This document shows, piece by piece, positions 1 through 9,140 of a stretch of 39,044 nt of DNA; positions within the stretch are counted from its first letter, which is position 1; the number at the start of each line of letters is the position of its first letter. The notes under the pieces are model-generated. The model did not search any database. It had not been told where the DNA came from and saw only the letters and a list, made by a program, of their open reading frames with translations. A program made the translations under genes and the position numbers. This stretch comes from FEN-1297 sp964498065 (GTDB taxonomy: Bacteria; Bacteroidota; Ignavibacteria; Ignavibacteriales; Ignavibacteriaceae): contig CAZCFZ010000035.1 in the NCBI GenBank assembly GCA_964498065.1, positions 1 through 39,044 on the forward strand, given 5' to 3'.

Positions 1-62
1 AGTGTAAGAGAAACATTTTTGGGTCACAGAGTTTCACTGAGGTAACACTGAGTATATCTGCT

Positions 63-99
63 AAATAAAAACGGATGGGGAAATTTCCCACATCCGTTT
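63..99 (-). terminator. Rho-independent terminator of the isocitrate dehydrogenase gene
   Basis: A 9-bp perfect stem pairs 69-77 (AAACGGATG) with 91-99 (CATCCGTTT), and the inner GGG/CCC can pair further. Read on the minus strand the stem runs into a T-rich tract (the A-run at 67-71 on the plus strand). It lies 36 nt beyond the stop codon of the minus-strand gene. Confidence 0.8.
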
Positions 100-134
100 A
101 GAAATAAATTAGAGAAATAAATTAAAATATTAAA

Positions 135-2360
135 TTACATTTCATCAATTATTTTATTAAATGTTGAACTTGGGCGCATAACATCAGCAGTCTTTTTTAC
201 ATCGGTTACATAATAACCGCCGAGATCAACAGGCTTACCCTGCACGGAGATTAAATCATTTACAATTTTCTCTTCATTCGCTTTTAGTGCTTTATATATT
301 TTTTCAAAGCGGGACTTCAACTCTGCATCTTTATCCTGTTCCGCTAATTCTTCCGCCCAGTACATTGCCAAGTAAAAAGAACTTCCTCTGTTATCTATTT
401 CTCCTGCTTTCCTTGAAGGCATACGACCGTTCTCAAGATATTTTCCGATTGCCGCATCAAGAGTTTCTGCGAGCAGTGCTGCTCTTTTATTTCCTGTTTT
501 ATTTGCTATCATTTCAAGCGAAGGTACAAGAGCGCAGTACTCGCCGAGTGAATCCCATCTTAAATGATTTTCTTTTAGAAGCTGCTGCACATGCTTTGGG
601 GCGGAGCCGCCGGCGCCGGTTTCAAATAATCCGCCTCCCTTTAATAATGGAACTATCGATAACATCCTAGCACTTGTTCCTAATTCAAGAATTGGGAATA
701 AATCTGTTAAATAATCGCGAAGTACATTACCTGTAACGGATATTGTATCCAATCCTTTTCTTACTCTTTCAAGAGTGAACTTCATAGCATCGACAGGCTT
801 TAGAATTTTTATTTCTAAACCGGTGGTGTCATGTTCAGGCAAATATTTTTTAACCTTTGCAATGATTTCTTTATCATGACCTCTATTTTCATCCAACCAG
901 AAAATAGCCGGGGAAGATGTTGCTTTAGCTCTTGTAACGGCCAGCTTTACCCAGTCTTTTATCGGTTCATCTTTAGCCTGGCACATTCTGAATATATCCC
1001 CGGTTTCAACTTTTTGTTCAAGTAAAGTTTTACCTTCGGAATTTACAACACGGATAATTCCGTTTCCTTTTGCCTCAAATGTTTTATCATGAGAGCCGTA
1101 TTCTTCGGCTTTCTGCGCCATCAATCCGACATTAGAAACCGAACCCATAGTTGACGGATCGAACTGACCGTTTGCTTTTGCGTTTTCCATTATTTCTTTA
1201 TACATGGTTGCATATGATCTGTCCGGAATCATCGCTATGCAATCCTGTAGCTCATCTTTCCGGTTCCACATTTTACCGCCGTCACGGACTACATTAGGCA
1301 TAGATGCATCCACAATTATATCGTTAGGTACATGAAGATTTGTTTTACCGATTCTCGTATCAACCATTGCAAGCTGCGGTCTTGATTCATAGACTTTATC
1401 AATATCGGCTTCAATCTCTTTCCTTTTTTCATCCGGCAGCTGCTTTATTTTATCAAGTACATCCATAAGACCGTTATTTACATTTGCACCGATTTCTTTA
1501 AGAACATCAGCATGTTTTTCGAGTGCATCCTTATAATAAACAGCAACGGCATGACCGAACATTATCGGATCGGATATTTTCATCATTGTGGCCTTAAGAT
1601 GCAGCGAAAGAAGAACACCGTCTTTTTTTGCTTCGTCTATTTGTTCCGCATAAAATTTTCTTAACTCTTTTACGTTCATTACTGCAGCATCTATCACTTC
1701 ACCGTTAAGCAGTCTAAGATTTTCCTTTAAAATAGTTGTATTTCCATTCTGGTCAACATATTCAATTTTAACTACGTCGGCTTTATCCAATGTAACGGAT
1801 TTTTCAGAGCCGTAAAAATCTTTTTGGTTCATATGTGTAACACGAGTCTTCGAGCCGGATTTCGGCCACGGCTTCATCATTTTATGAGGTGATTTTTTTG
1901 CAAACTTTTTAACCGATGCCGCTGCTCGTCTATCGGAGTTACCTTCTCTTATTACAGGATTTACGGCAGAACCCAGCACTTTAGCAAATCTTGTTTTAAG
2001 AACTTTTTCTTCCTCGGTTCTCGGTTCTTCAGGGTAATCGGGAACTTTATATCCTTTTTCATTTAATTCTTTTATTGCCGCTTTAAGCTGAGGAATAGAT
2101 GCACTTATGTTAGGCAGTTTTATAATGTTAGCTTCAGGTTTTTGTGTAAGCTCTCCCAATTCGGTTAGGTAGTCCGGAATTTTTTGTTCTTCGGTAAGAT
2201 TATCCGGGAAGTTTGCTAGAATTCTTCCTGCAAGAGAGATATCCTTTTGTTCAATCTCGATTCCTGTCCCTTTTAAGTATGATTTTACTATTGGGAGTAA
2301 GCAATATGTAGCTAAAGCCGGGGCTTCGTCAATTTTTGTCCAGATTATTTTTGTTTCCAT
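135..2360 (-). CDS. icd: NADP-dependent isocitrate dehydrogenase, monomeric type
   Basis: This enzyme oxidatively decarboxylates isocitrate to 2-oxoglutarate and CO2 with NADP, a cytoplasmic TCA-cycle and NADPH-generating step. The 741-residue length is that of the monomeric IDH family (about 740 residues), which is unrelated in length to the roughly 400-residue dimeric enzyme. The family-typical segment 'REGNSDRRAAASVK' is visible at about residues 137-150, followed by the conserved 'PHKMMKPW' stretch. The C-terminal half carries 'GTSARMLSIVPLLKGGGLFE' and 'GAGGSAPKHVQQ', also typical of the family. The start ATG has only a weak purine-rich Shine-Dalgarno (GGGAAA on the minus strand). The gene is transcribed divergently from the cysteine operon across a 318-bp spacer and ends in its own terminator, so it is probably monocistronic. 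Confidence 0.96.
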   Translation of the reverse strand: METKIIWTKIDEAPALATYCLLPIVKSYLKGTGIEIEQKDISLAGRILANFPDNLTEEQKIPDYLTELGELTQKPEANIIKLPNISASIPQLKAAIKELNEKGYKVPDYPEEPRTEEEKVLKTRFAKVLGSAVNPVIREGNSDRRAAASVKKFAKKSPHKMMKPWPKSGSKTRVTHMNQKDFYGSEKSVTLDKADVVKIEYVDQNGNTTILKENLRLLNGEVIDAAVMNVKELRKFYAEQIDEAKKDGVLLSLHLKATMMKISDPIMFGHAVAVYYKDALEKHADVLKEIGANVNNGLMDVLDKIKQLPDEKRKEIEADIDKVYESRPQLAMVDTRIGKTNLHVPNDIIVDASMPNVVRDGGKMWNRKDELQDCIAMIPDRSYATMYKEIMENAKANGQFDPSTMGSVSNVGLMAQKAEEYGSHDKTFEAKGNGIIRVVNSEGKTLLEQKVETGDIFRMCQAKDEPIKDWVKLAVTRAKATSSPAIFWLDENRGHDKEIIAKVKKYLPEHDTTGLEIKILKPVDAMKFTLERVRKGLDTISVTGNVLRDYLTDLFPILELGTSARMLSIVPLLKGGGLFETGAGGSAPKHVQQLLKENHLRWDSLGEYCALVPSLEMIANKTGNKRAALLAETLDAAIGKYLENGRMPSRKAGEIDNRGSSFYLAMYWAEELAEQDKDAELKSRFEKIYKALKANEEKIVNDLISVQGKPVDLGGYYVTDVKKTADVMRPSSTFNKIIDEM

Positions 2361-2678
2361 TTGTATTTCCCGCTAAAATAATTCAATAAATTTGTAAATT
2401 TTTTTAAAACTGTTTTAAAAATACTGAATCTTTAATAATTATTGAAATTAAGAGTTAAATATGTTCTGTTATATTGAGATCACAATTTAAATGTGATAAA
2501 TTGAATAAATTTATCTATACTTGAATTGCGGGTTAATCAAATTAGTTATCAAAAATAATTATTTTTGTATAGCTCCATTATTATAATATTAATTAATTTA
2601 TCGCAGCTGCAGATAATCTATAAGATATATAGATTAAGAAAGTTCCAAAGTGTTTTTAAAATATTTTAGGCATTAGAA
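2361..2678. other. Divergent intergenic region between icd and cysE
   Basis: These 318 bp hold no gene. They must contain the promoters for both divergent units. A TATTTTTG at 2560-2567 fits the Bacteroidota -7 consensus TAnnTTTG on the plus strand, but I see no TTG at the expected distance upstream. A small palindrome GCAGCTGC lies at 2604-2611 just before the larger inverted repeat described separately. Confidence 0.6.
2614..2636. promoter_or_regulatory. Palindromic operator candidate upstream of cysE
   Basis: A perfect 9-bp inverted repeat, TAATCTATA (2614-2622) and TATAGATTA (2628-2636), is separated by 5 nt and ends 42 nt before the cysE start codon. The size and dyad symmetry fit a dimeric repressor site such as those of Rrf2-family or other cysteine regulators. 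It is not followed by a T-run and lies before the gene, so a terminator is unlikely. The regulator is not identified. Confidence 0.45.
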
Positions 2679-3548
2679 ATGACTGAAACAAAAAATTTTC
2701 AATTCAAAGGATTTGCTGAAAACCTTTTGAGTAAAAGAGAGATACATACATGCAATTCCTCATTAAAAAAAGAATCAATAGATTTTTTAGATGAGATTAT
2801 TGATTTACTCTTTCCGCATTTCTCAAGTAAAGTATATTATTCACCTGAGGATATAGTTGCTAAGCTCCAGTTGATGGAAAGAAATTTAATTTCACTTTTA
2901 AGAAATGTAAACGGGAGCGGCAAGCCGGAAACAAAGATCAATGCCGCTGAAATTGCAAAAAGTTTTATCTCGGAAATTCCCAAAGTTCATGACATGCTCT
3001 GGCTGGATGCAGAGGCAATTTTCCAGGGTGATCCGGCCGCTGAAAGTATTGATGAAGTGATTCTCGCTTATCCTGGTTTTATGGCTATTGCAATTTACAG
3101 GCTTGCCCATGAACTTTATAAATGGGATGTTGCAATTATTCCGAGGATTTTAACCGAGCATGCTCATGAAATAACGGGGATTGATATTCATCCCGGAGCT
3201 GAAATAGGCTGCCCGTTTTTCATTGATCACGGAACCGGAATAGTGATAGGCGAAACAACTAAGATCGGGAAGAATGTTAAAATGTATCAAGGTGTTACGC
3301 TTGGTGCTTTAAGTGTCAGAAAATCGCTCTCGGATGTTAAACGTCATCCTACAATACAGGATGATGTAATTATATATTCTCAGGCAGTAATTCTCGGTGG
3401 TGAAACTGTTGTGGGGCAGGGAAGCATAATCGGCGGAAATGCATGGATTACACAAAGCGTTCCTCCGAATTCCGTAGTGTACAGCAAAATGGAGACTAAG
3501 GTTCGTTCAAATGAAAATTATTTTGATCAAATGGAATTCATAATTTAA
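2679..3548 (+). CDS. cysE: Serine O-acetyltransferase
   Basis: This enzyme transfers acetyl from acetyl-CoA to L-serine to give O-acetylserine, the committed step of cysteine synthesis. The 289-residue protein has an alpha-helical N-terminal half (about residues 1-150) and a left-handed beta-helix of hexapeptide repeats from about residue 165. 'DIHPGAEIG' and 'FFIDHGTGIVIGET' carry the catalytic His and the acetyl-CoA site region. The N-terminal extension is that of the longer serine acetyltransferases (EpsC/SAT-like) common in Bacteroidota. Cysteine synthase follows 9 nt downstream, so the two substrates of the pathway are handled by one operon. The ATG start has no strong Shine-Dalgarno. 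Confidence 0.95.
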   Translation: MTETKNFQFKGFAENLLSKREIHTCNSSLKKESIDFLDEIIDLLFPHFSSKVYYSPEDIVAKLQLMERNLISLLRNVNGSGKPETKINAAEIAKSFISEIPKVHDMLWLDAEAIFQGDPAAESIDEVILAYPGFMAIAIYRLAHELYKWDVAIIPRILTEHAHEITGIDIHPGAEIGCPFFIDHGTGIVIGETTKIGKNVKMYQGVTLGALSVRKSLSDVKRHPTIQDDVIIYSQAVILGGETVVGQGSIIGGNAWITQSVPPNSVVYSKMETKVRSNENYFDQMEFII

Positions 3549-3557
3549 GGAGCAGAT

Positions 3558-4469
3558 ATGAAATACAACAATATTTTGGAAGTCATAGGAAAAACACCTC
3601 ATGTAAAAATTAATAAACTTTTCGGCAGCGATCATGAAGTCTGGATTAAATTGGAAAAGGCAAATCCCGGCGGAAGTATTAAAGACAGAATCGGACTTTC
3701 AATGATAGAAGATGCTGAGAAAAAGGGTATATTGAAAAAAGATAGCATTATAGTTGAGCCTACGTCAGGCAATACCGGTATAGGCTTAGCAATGGTAGCA
3801 GCAGTTAAAGGATATAAAATTATTCTTGTAATGCCGGAATCCATGTCGATAGAAAGAAGAAAACTAATGGCGGCTTACGGAGCAGAATTTGAGTTAACTC
3901 CTCGAGAGCTTGGAATGAAAGGCGCTATTGAAAAAGCCGGTGAACTTGTAGCAGGGAATAAAAATGCATGGATGCCGCAGCAGTTTAATAATCCTGCAAA
4001 TATTGATGCACATGTAAAGAATACTGCACAGGAAATTTTAGCTGATTTTCCCGAAGGATTAGATTATTTAATAACCGGAGTCGGTACAGGCGGACATATA
4101 ACAGGAGTCGGAAGGGTATTAAAAGAGAAATTTAAAAATTTAAAAGTATTTGCAGTTGAACCGGAGCAGTCTCCAGTTATTTCCGGCGGCAAACCGGGAC
4201 CACATCCTCTGCAGGGAATCGGTGCAGGATTTATACCCGAAAATCTCGATACAAAAGTTCTTGACGGTGCAATTACGGTATCGAAAGAAGAAGCATATAG
4301 CTTCGCTCAAAGAGCTGCAAAAGAAGAAGGATTATTTGTCGGTATATCATCCGGTGCAGCTTTAGCAGCAGTATCAAAAAAATTAAAAGAAATTCCTAAA
4401 GGCAAAAAAGTACTTACTTTCAATTATGATACTGGTGAAAGATACCTTTCGATTGACGGGTTGTACTAA
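3558..4469 (+). CDS. cysK: Cysteine synthase (O-acetylserine sulfhydrylase)
   Basis: This PLP enzyme condenses O-acetylserine with sulfide to give cysteine and acetate. The PLP-binding lysine is K42 in 'NPGGSIKDR'. The substrate loop 'TSGNTG' follows at about residues 71-76, the phosphate-binding 'GVGTGGHITGVG' at about 172-183, and 'GISSGAALAA' near the C-terminus. At 303 residues it is normal family length. An AAGGAG ribosome-binding site lies 6 nt before the ATG. It is the second gene of the cysE-cysK operon and is followed by a strong terminator. CysK commonly forms a complex with CysE; the C-terminal Ile of CysE here (ending 'MEFII') agrees with the usual CysE-tail binding rule. Confidence 0.95.
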   Translation: MKYNNILEVIGKTPHVKINKLFGSDHEVWIKLEKANPGGSIKDRIGLSMIEDAEKKGILKKDSIIVEPTSGNTGIGLAMVAAVKGYKIILVMPESMSIERRKLMAAYGAEFELTPRELGMKGAIEKAGELVAGNKNAWMPQQFNNPANIDAHVKNTAQEILADFPEGLDYLITGVGTGGHITGVGRVLKEKFKNLKVFAVEPEQSPVISGGKPGPHPLQGIGAGFIPENLDTKVLDGAITVSKEEAYSFAQRAAKEEGLFVGISSGAALAAVSKKLKEIPKGKKVLTFNYDTGERYLSIDGLY

Positions 4470-4508
4470 AATAATATAATTTAATTTTAGAATTTTCATT
4501 CTTTATTA

Positions 4509-4538
4509 AAATACCCGGTACTACTCGGGTATTTTTTT
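4509..4538 (+). terminator. Rho-independent terminator of the cysE-cysK operon
   Basis: A 9-bp perfect stem pairs AAATACCCG (4509-4517) with CGGGTATTT (4526-4534), with an 8-nt loop and a T-run through 4538. It lies 40 nt after the cysK stop. Confidence 0.9.
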
Positions 4539-4790
4539 AGTGTTGTTTAATAATTCTAATAAGTTAAGCCTTTTATTTCTGCTCGCCAAAATAAAATTAC
4601 TGATTGAGTAGGGATAACTGGAAATTATAATTCATTCAAGTTACAACCGGATATTTTTAAGATTTTTATAACAGATTCAATTTCTTTTATAAATGTAAAA
4701 TTTTATAGAAATTTCTTGAATATATTACTTTAATCATATAATTTGCAGTAAATTAGAAATGTTATACTGCTCACCCGGGGGTATTGTTTA
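4539..4790. other. Leader region of the sensor kinase operon
   Basis: Together with the terminator this is a 321-bp gene-free stretch. No gene or repeat is seen. TTGAAT (4716-4721) and TATAAT (4737-4742) resemble sigma70 boxes but are only 15 nt apart, so they are a weak promoter candidate. GGGGG at 4777-4781 is the only ribosome-binding-like sequence before the TTG start at 4791. Confidence 0.4.
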
Positions 4791-6899
4791 TTGAATTTTT
4801 ATAAAAATGAAGAACATAAGGGGGAAATAAAAAATAAGCTTTTAAATTTAGCTGCAAATCATTTCTTTTTAAGTTTTATTATTTCTTTAATTATAATTTT
4901 AACCCTTCCTAAAATCTTCAATAAATATGAAATTAAAACTATCCGGCGAGATGTAATTCCAGCCGATAGGGAATATTATTATGCCGAGTTAAACAATGAC
5001 GGAAGAAGTGAAAAAATAGAAATAAAAAAGATCGACAAGAACTTTTTCTCATTAACAGTAAGTGAAAGCGGTAAAGTAATAAACCAATGGAATTTTGTCG
5101 GCGAATTTATAGACATGCAAAACATAGCTGTTTCAAATATTGCAAAAGATAGCCTAAAATGCCTTTATTTTTTCTTATTCAGAAATAATAAAATTTATCT
5201 TGAATGTTTAAACCCGTTTGAAAATAAATTTATAACTAAGGATAAATTTGTAGTTAACTACTTTCCTAAAAATAAATATTTGGATTGTAATGCTTATCCT
5301 TGTACATTTTTTGATTCAAATAAAGACGGGATAAAAGAATTTTATTTTGAATTAGAAGCAGATTATTCCGAACAGCCAAGGAATTTGTTTAAATTTAATC
5401 CGGCAAATGATTCTATTTATATTTCTTGCAAGAATTATTCTCATCTTAATGATTCCTTCCTTGTTGATACTACAGGAAAAAAATTAGATATAATCTTTTC
5501 TACATTAGCAACCGGAAATACCTCTGTTAAAGACACTTACTCAGATATGTTATCATGGATTTTAGATTTTAATAAAGATCTAAATTTACAATATAAACCT
5601 GTAAAAATAGGTTTTTATCCTTCAATGTCTTATATAGCTTCTGTCATGAGTAATAATAAAAAGTATTTTGTTGTAATGAATATTTACCAAGGTACAGGAA
5701 AATACCAATGTTCAATTATATTATTTAATTATAAACAGGAGATTATAAAAAAGATAAAATTTCCATATACCAAAGATTGGGATAGATCCATTTTATATTC
5801 TCCAAATAATAATTCAAATTATTTTTACGTTATTAAGAAAGACGGAGTTATAGAAAAATATAATTCGAATTTAAAATTTGTTGATAAAATACATATTCCT
5901 GCAATTACAAGTGCAATACCTTACATAACAGAACTGGCAAACGATTATAAAGAGGAATTAGTTTTTCAAAGTGCAGATTTAAGTAAAGTAATAATCACTA
6001 GAAGCAATTTCTCAGATATTGTCACTAAAAATATTGAGAAATTTGGCACTATTAGAAAATTTTCCATTAAATTAAATGGTAACAGAGATAAGGTATTAAT
6101 ATTAAGTTCAAATAGAGAGCAACTTAGTTTATTGTACAAATTTAATTATATGTATTATTTAAGATATCCGTTGTATGCAGCAATTTATTTAATAGTTTTG
6201 GTATTGATAATTATATTAGAAAGGCTACAAAGATATAGAGCAGAATTAAAATATGAATCGGAAAGAAAAATTGCTGGCCTACAGCTTAAGGCTATTAAAA
6301 ATCAAATTGACCCTCATTTTACATTTAATATTATTAATTCGATCGGCTCGTTAATTTATAAACAAGACAGTGAAAAAGCGGATTATATATTAACCAAATA
6401 TAGTAATCTCTTAAGATCAACAATTCTAAACTCGGATAGAATTGTAACTTCTTTAGAAGAGGAGTTGGATTATGTAAGCAGTTACTTAGAGTTAGAACAA
6501 TTTAGGAACGGGAATAAATTCAACTGGAACATTGGTGTAAAAGAAGAGGTAAATAAAAACCTTAAAATACCAAAAATGCTTATACATACTTTTGTTGAAA
6601 ATGCAATTAAGCACGGCATTAGACATTTGGAGAAACCCGGTGAATTGGAAATTTCAATAGAAAGTAATTCAAAAGATTATTTGGTAACAATAAATGATAA
6701 CGGTATCGGCAGAGAAAGAGCGAAGGAAATAGAATTTGATAATACAGGTAAAGGATTAAATATACTAAATCAAATTCTAGATATTTATTATGATTTAATG
6801 AAGATAAGAATTACTTATGAAATTAAAGACCTTATTGATAGTTATAAAAAACCGGCAGGAACAGAAATAAAAATTCACATTCCGCAAAAGGCAGGATAA
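4791..6899 (+). CDS. LytS/YehU-type sensor histidine kinase with large extracytoplasmic domain
   Basis: This is a membrane sensor that should autophosphorylate and pass phosphate to the regulator encoded next. TM1 lies at about residues 23-42 and TM2 at about 460-481. Between them is a region of about 400 residues with 'NNDGRSEKIEI' and 'DSNKDGIKEFYF', acidic loops like those of FG-GAP/VCBS beta-propellers. After TM2 a short coiled coil leads into the His_kinase (PF06580-type) domain with H509 in 'QIDPHFTFN', then an HATPase domain with 'FVENAIKHGI' and 'NDNGIGRERA'. The start at 4791 is TTG. No ATG is in frame close by and the TM1 segment requires a start near here. The stop overlaps the next gene by 1 nt, so the pair is translationally coupled. 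What the propeller-like domain senses is unknown. Confidence 0.88.
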   Translation: MNFYKNEEHKGEIKNKLLNLAANHFFLSFIISLIIILTLPKIFNKYEIKTIRRDVIPADREYYYAELNNDGRSEKIEIKKIDKNFFSLTVSESGKVINQWNFVGEFIDMQNIAVSNIAKDSLKCLYFFLFRNNKIYLECLNPFENKFITKDKFVVNYFPKNKYLDCNAYPCTFFDSNKDGIKEFYFELEADYSEQPRNLFKFNPANDSIYISCKNYSHLNDSFLVDTTGKKLDIIFSTLATGNTSVKDTYSDMLSWILDFNKDLNLQYKPVKIGFYPSMSYIASVMSNNKKYFVVMNIYQGTGKYQCSIILFNYKQEIIKKIKFPYTKDWDRSILYSPNNNSNYFYVIKKDGVIEKYNSNLKFVDKIHIPAITSAIPYITELANDYKEELVFQSADLSKVIITRSNFSDIVTKNIEKFGTIRKFSIKLNGNRDKVLILSSNREQLSLLYKFNYMYYLRYPLYAAIYLIVLVLIIILERLQRYRAELKYESERKIAGLQLKAIKNQIDPHFTFNIINSIGSLIYKQDSEKADYILTKYSNLLRSTILNSDRIVTSLEEELDYVSSYLELEQFRNGNKFNWNIGVKEEVNKNLKIPKMLIHTFVENAIKHGIRHLEKPGELEISIESNSKDYLVTINDNGIGRERAKEIEFDNTGKGLNILNQILDIYYDLMKIRITYEIKDLIDSYKKPAGTEIKIHIPQKAG

Positions 6900-7531
6900 T
6901 GAATGCTATTAAAAAAGAAATTGAATGCATTATTATAGATGATGAAATTGAAGCATGTGACAGACTTGAAAGTCTTTTAAAAAAGATTGAAGGAGTAACA
7001 GTAATAAAAAAAGAAACAGATTCAGAAAGAGGAATTAAAAAGGTTATAGATTTAAAGCCGGAATTAGTTTTTGCCGATATTGAAATGCCAAGAAAGAATG
7101 GATTTGAAATTGTAAAAGAAATTAGAAATCAAAAAGTTTATCCTACTTTCATTTTCGTAACAGCTTATGAGCAATATGCAATTAAAGCTATACGCAATGC
7201 TGCTTTTGATTTCCTGCTTAAGCCGGTTGACATAGATGAGTTAAAAGAGACAATAAATAGGTTCACAGTTAAACGAATAGATAAATTTATAAATTCAAAA
7301 AAGGAAAATCAAAAGATTCTATTCGCTGATAAATTAAAGAATCAATATTCATTGACAGATCGCGAAATTGAAATAGTTAAATTATTACTGCAGGGAAAAT
7401 CGAGTAAAGAAATAGGAGAAATACTCTTCATAAGTAAGCATACTGTAAATACACATAGAAGAAATATATTGGAGAAGACTTCAATAAATTCAACGGGGGA
7501 ATTAGTAGCACTTCTTAATAATTCCATTTAA
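6899..7531 (+). CDS. Response regulator, REC plus LuxR-type HTH
   Basis: This cytoplasmic transcription regulator is the partner of the preceding kinase, whose stop codon it overlaps (TAATG). The REC domain covers residues 1-125, with acidic residues D14 and D15, phospho-acceptor D60 in 'FADIEMP', and 'LKPVD' with the conserved Lys. The REC sequence is of the LytR/AlgR type. The C-terminal domain (about 148-210) is a LuxR/GerE helix-turn-helix with 'LTDREIEIVKLLLQGKSSKE' and 'ISKHTVNTHRRNI', not the LytTR domain that LytS-type kinases usually partner. Target genes are not shown by the sequence; the three exported-protein genes just downstream are candidates. Confidence 0.92.
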   Translation: MNAIKKEIECIIIDDEIEACDRLESLLKKIEGVTVIKKETDSERGIKKVIDLKPELVFADIEMPRKNGFEIVKEIRNQKVYPTFIFVTAYEQYAIKAIRNAAFDFLLKPVDIDELKETINRFTVKRIDKFINSKKENQKILFADKLKNQYSLTDREIEIVKLLLQGKSSKEIGEILFISKHTVNTHRRNILEKTSINSTGELVALLNNSI

Positions 7532-7703
7532 TTATTCGGATTAAGTATAAAATTACTTAATACAAATTAAAGTATACTTAATAGTAAGTATGTTGATTTC
7601 TTATAATTAAAATATATTTATTATTAAAACCATCTATTGAAATTAGTTTTCCTAAATAGAATGCATTAGACAAAATAATATTTTCTCTAAAATGGAGGTA
7701 AGC

Positions 7704-8525
7704 ATGTTAAATAGTTATAGCAGTATATTTAGAGCATTAATAAAAGCATCTCTTTTTATTATTCTAAATTCTTTTCTTTTGTTCTCGCAAGTTCCAAGTA
7801 CTATCTCTTATCAAGGAATACTAAAGAACAATAATGGCATTCTACAAAATGGATCATTTACAATGACTTTTGACTTGTACAATACTTCAAATGGAGGTAC
7901 ACCAATATGGAATGAAACACAACAAAACGTAAATGTTACTAATGGTATTTTTAACGTTTTACTTGGTAGTGTAACACCAATAACCAATGTTCCATTTGAT
8001 GTACCTTATTGGCTTCAAGTAATAGTTAGCGGTACTACCTTGCCTCGCATTAAACTTTCAACTTCAGCATATAGTTTTAACTCTGCAAGAATACAAGGTG
8101 AACCAGTATCTTCAAATGAACCTACAAATGGACAGGTATTAAAGTGGGATGGATCTCAATGGGCACCAGGTACAGACAATTCAGGTGGAACACCTTCTGG
8201 GAATGCAGGTGGAGATTTAACCGGCACCTATCCCAACCCATCTATTGCTCCTAGTGCTATTGGAATCGACTATGAAAACATCTGGCAAGATCTTACTCTT
8301 TCACCAGGTACGACTAATAACATAACGGTTAGTTGCCCATCTCCATGGGTGGCTGCAAGCGCTTTGTGGAATTCTAGCAGCGGAGCTGCTGCAGAATATA
8401 TAAGGGTAGTCAGCTCTTCGCGAGGTAACGATGGTAAAACATGGACCTTTAGTATTTATAATAGTTATACTGGTAGCTTAAATTTTTCAGTAGGGATAGC
8501 TTGTATTAAGATTATTACCAATTAA
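7704..8525 (+). CDS. Exported protein of unknown function
   Basis: The reading frame opens at 7692, but GGAGGT at 7694-7699 is a strong ribosome-binding site 4 nt before the ATG at 7704, so 7704 is preferred (273 residues). A signal peptide is clear: a hydrophobic run ends near 'LLFSQVPSTISYQG'. The first domain ('FTMTFDLYNTSNGG...') resembles beta-rich N-terminal domains common in secreted Bacteroidota/Ignavibacteria proteins. A low-complexity linker follows with 'NAGGDLTGTYPNPSIA', a motif often seen in phage tail-fibre-like and surface proteins. The last roughly 80 residues are beta-rich and have no T9SS sorting domain. A surface or secreted location is inferred; the function is unknown. 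Confidence 0.75.
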   Translation: MLNSYSSIFRALIKASLFIILNSFLLFSQVPSTISYQGILKNNNGILQNGSFTMTFDLYNTSNGGTPIWNETQQNVNVTNGIFNVLLGSVTPITNVPFDVPYWLQVIVSGTTLPRIKLSTSAYSFNSARIQGEPVSSNEPTNGQVLKWDGSQWAPGTDNSGGTPSGNAGGDLTGTYPNPSIAPSAIGIDYENIWQDLTLSPGTTNNITVSCPSPWVAASALWNSSSGAAAEYIRVVSSSRGNDGKTWTFSIYNSYTGSLNFSVGIACIKIITN

Positions 8526-8573
8526 AAAAATAACCATAAAAAAAACAGATTAAAATATTAAAAGGTTTTAAAT

Positions 8574-9095
8574 ATGAAATTTGTATTTTTCATTATATCC
8601 CTAATTTTAATGTCAAGAAACATTTTTGGGCAATATCAAATAGCCGTTAATTCATTTGGTAATGGTGGTTCAACAATTTCAAATGCTAGTTTCAACATAT
8701 CCTCAACGGTTGGGCAAACAATAATTGGATCCTCAGTAAATAATTCTTTTGATATGGAGGCAGGCTTTTGGGATCCTGTTTTTGTCGTAACTCATATAGT
8801 CGGGGTGAAAGAACCTATTAATTCAATGCCTAAAAAATATGAACTTGAACAAAATTATCCTAATCCTTTCAATCCGACAACTACAATAAATTACTCTGTT
8901 CCTAAAAGTAGTACGGTAACAATAAAAATTTACGATATTTTAGGTAAAGAAGTAGAAACTTTAGTTAATGAGCAAAAGACAGCCGGTAATTATAAAATTG
9001 AATTTAACGCAGACAAGTTAGCCAGTGGAATTTATTTTTATCAAATGAGGGCAGGGAACTTCATATCAACTAAAAAATTAGTTCTGTTAAAATGA
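8574..9095 (+). CDS. Small secreted protein with type IX secretion sorting domain
   Basis: This 173-residue protein has three parts. A signal peptide (about residues 1-19) ends near 'NIFGQYQ'. A short region of about 70 residues follows with 'SSTVGQTIIG' and 'DMEAGFW', a pattern seen next to T9SS domains. A C-terminal sorting domain of about 80 residues covers the rest, with 'NYPNPFNPTTTINY' and 'LASGIYFYQMRAG', ending in 'KKLVLLK'. It should be exported by Sec and then moved across the outer membrane by the type IX system. The N-terminal part is too small for an enzyme, so an adaptor or structural role is more likely, but no function is recognised. A terminator follows. Confidence 0.85.
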   Translation: MKFVFFIISLILMSRNIFGQYQIAVNSFGNGGSTISNASFNISSTVGQTIIGSSVNNSFDMEAGFWDPVFVVTHIVGVKEPINSMPKKYELEQNYPNPFNPTTTINYSVPKSSTVTIKIYDILGKEVETLVNEQKTAGNYKIEFNADKLASGIYFYQMRAGNFISTKKLVLLK

Positions 9096-9112
9096 TTTAA
9101 ATATTAAAGTCA

Positions 9113-9140
9113 AAATGCCCGGAGATATTCGGGCATTTTT
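9113..9140 (+). terminator. Rho-independent terminator after the small T9SS protein
   Basis: The 9-bp stem AAATGCCCG (9113-9121) and CGGGCATTT (9130-9138) has an 8-nt loop and a five-T tail. The hairpin and the following roughly 45 nt reappear at 12558-12626. Confidence 0.88.

Noticed and set aside
287..670. A 127-codon plus-strand frame inside the isocitrate dehydrogenase gene
   Set aside because: It is antisense to a confidently identified enzyme gene and has low-complexity content with no family resemblance.
7692..7703. Upstream ATG giving four extra residues on the exported protein
   Set aside because: This ATG has no ribosome-binding site of its own, and the GGAGGT at 7694-7699 would lie inside the coding region. 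The ATG at 7704 has ideal context.
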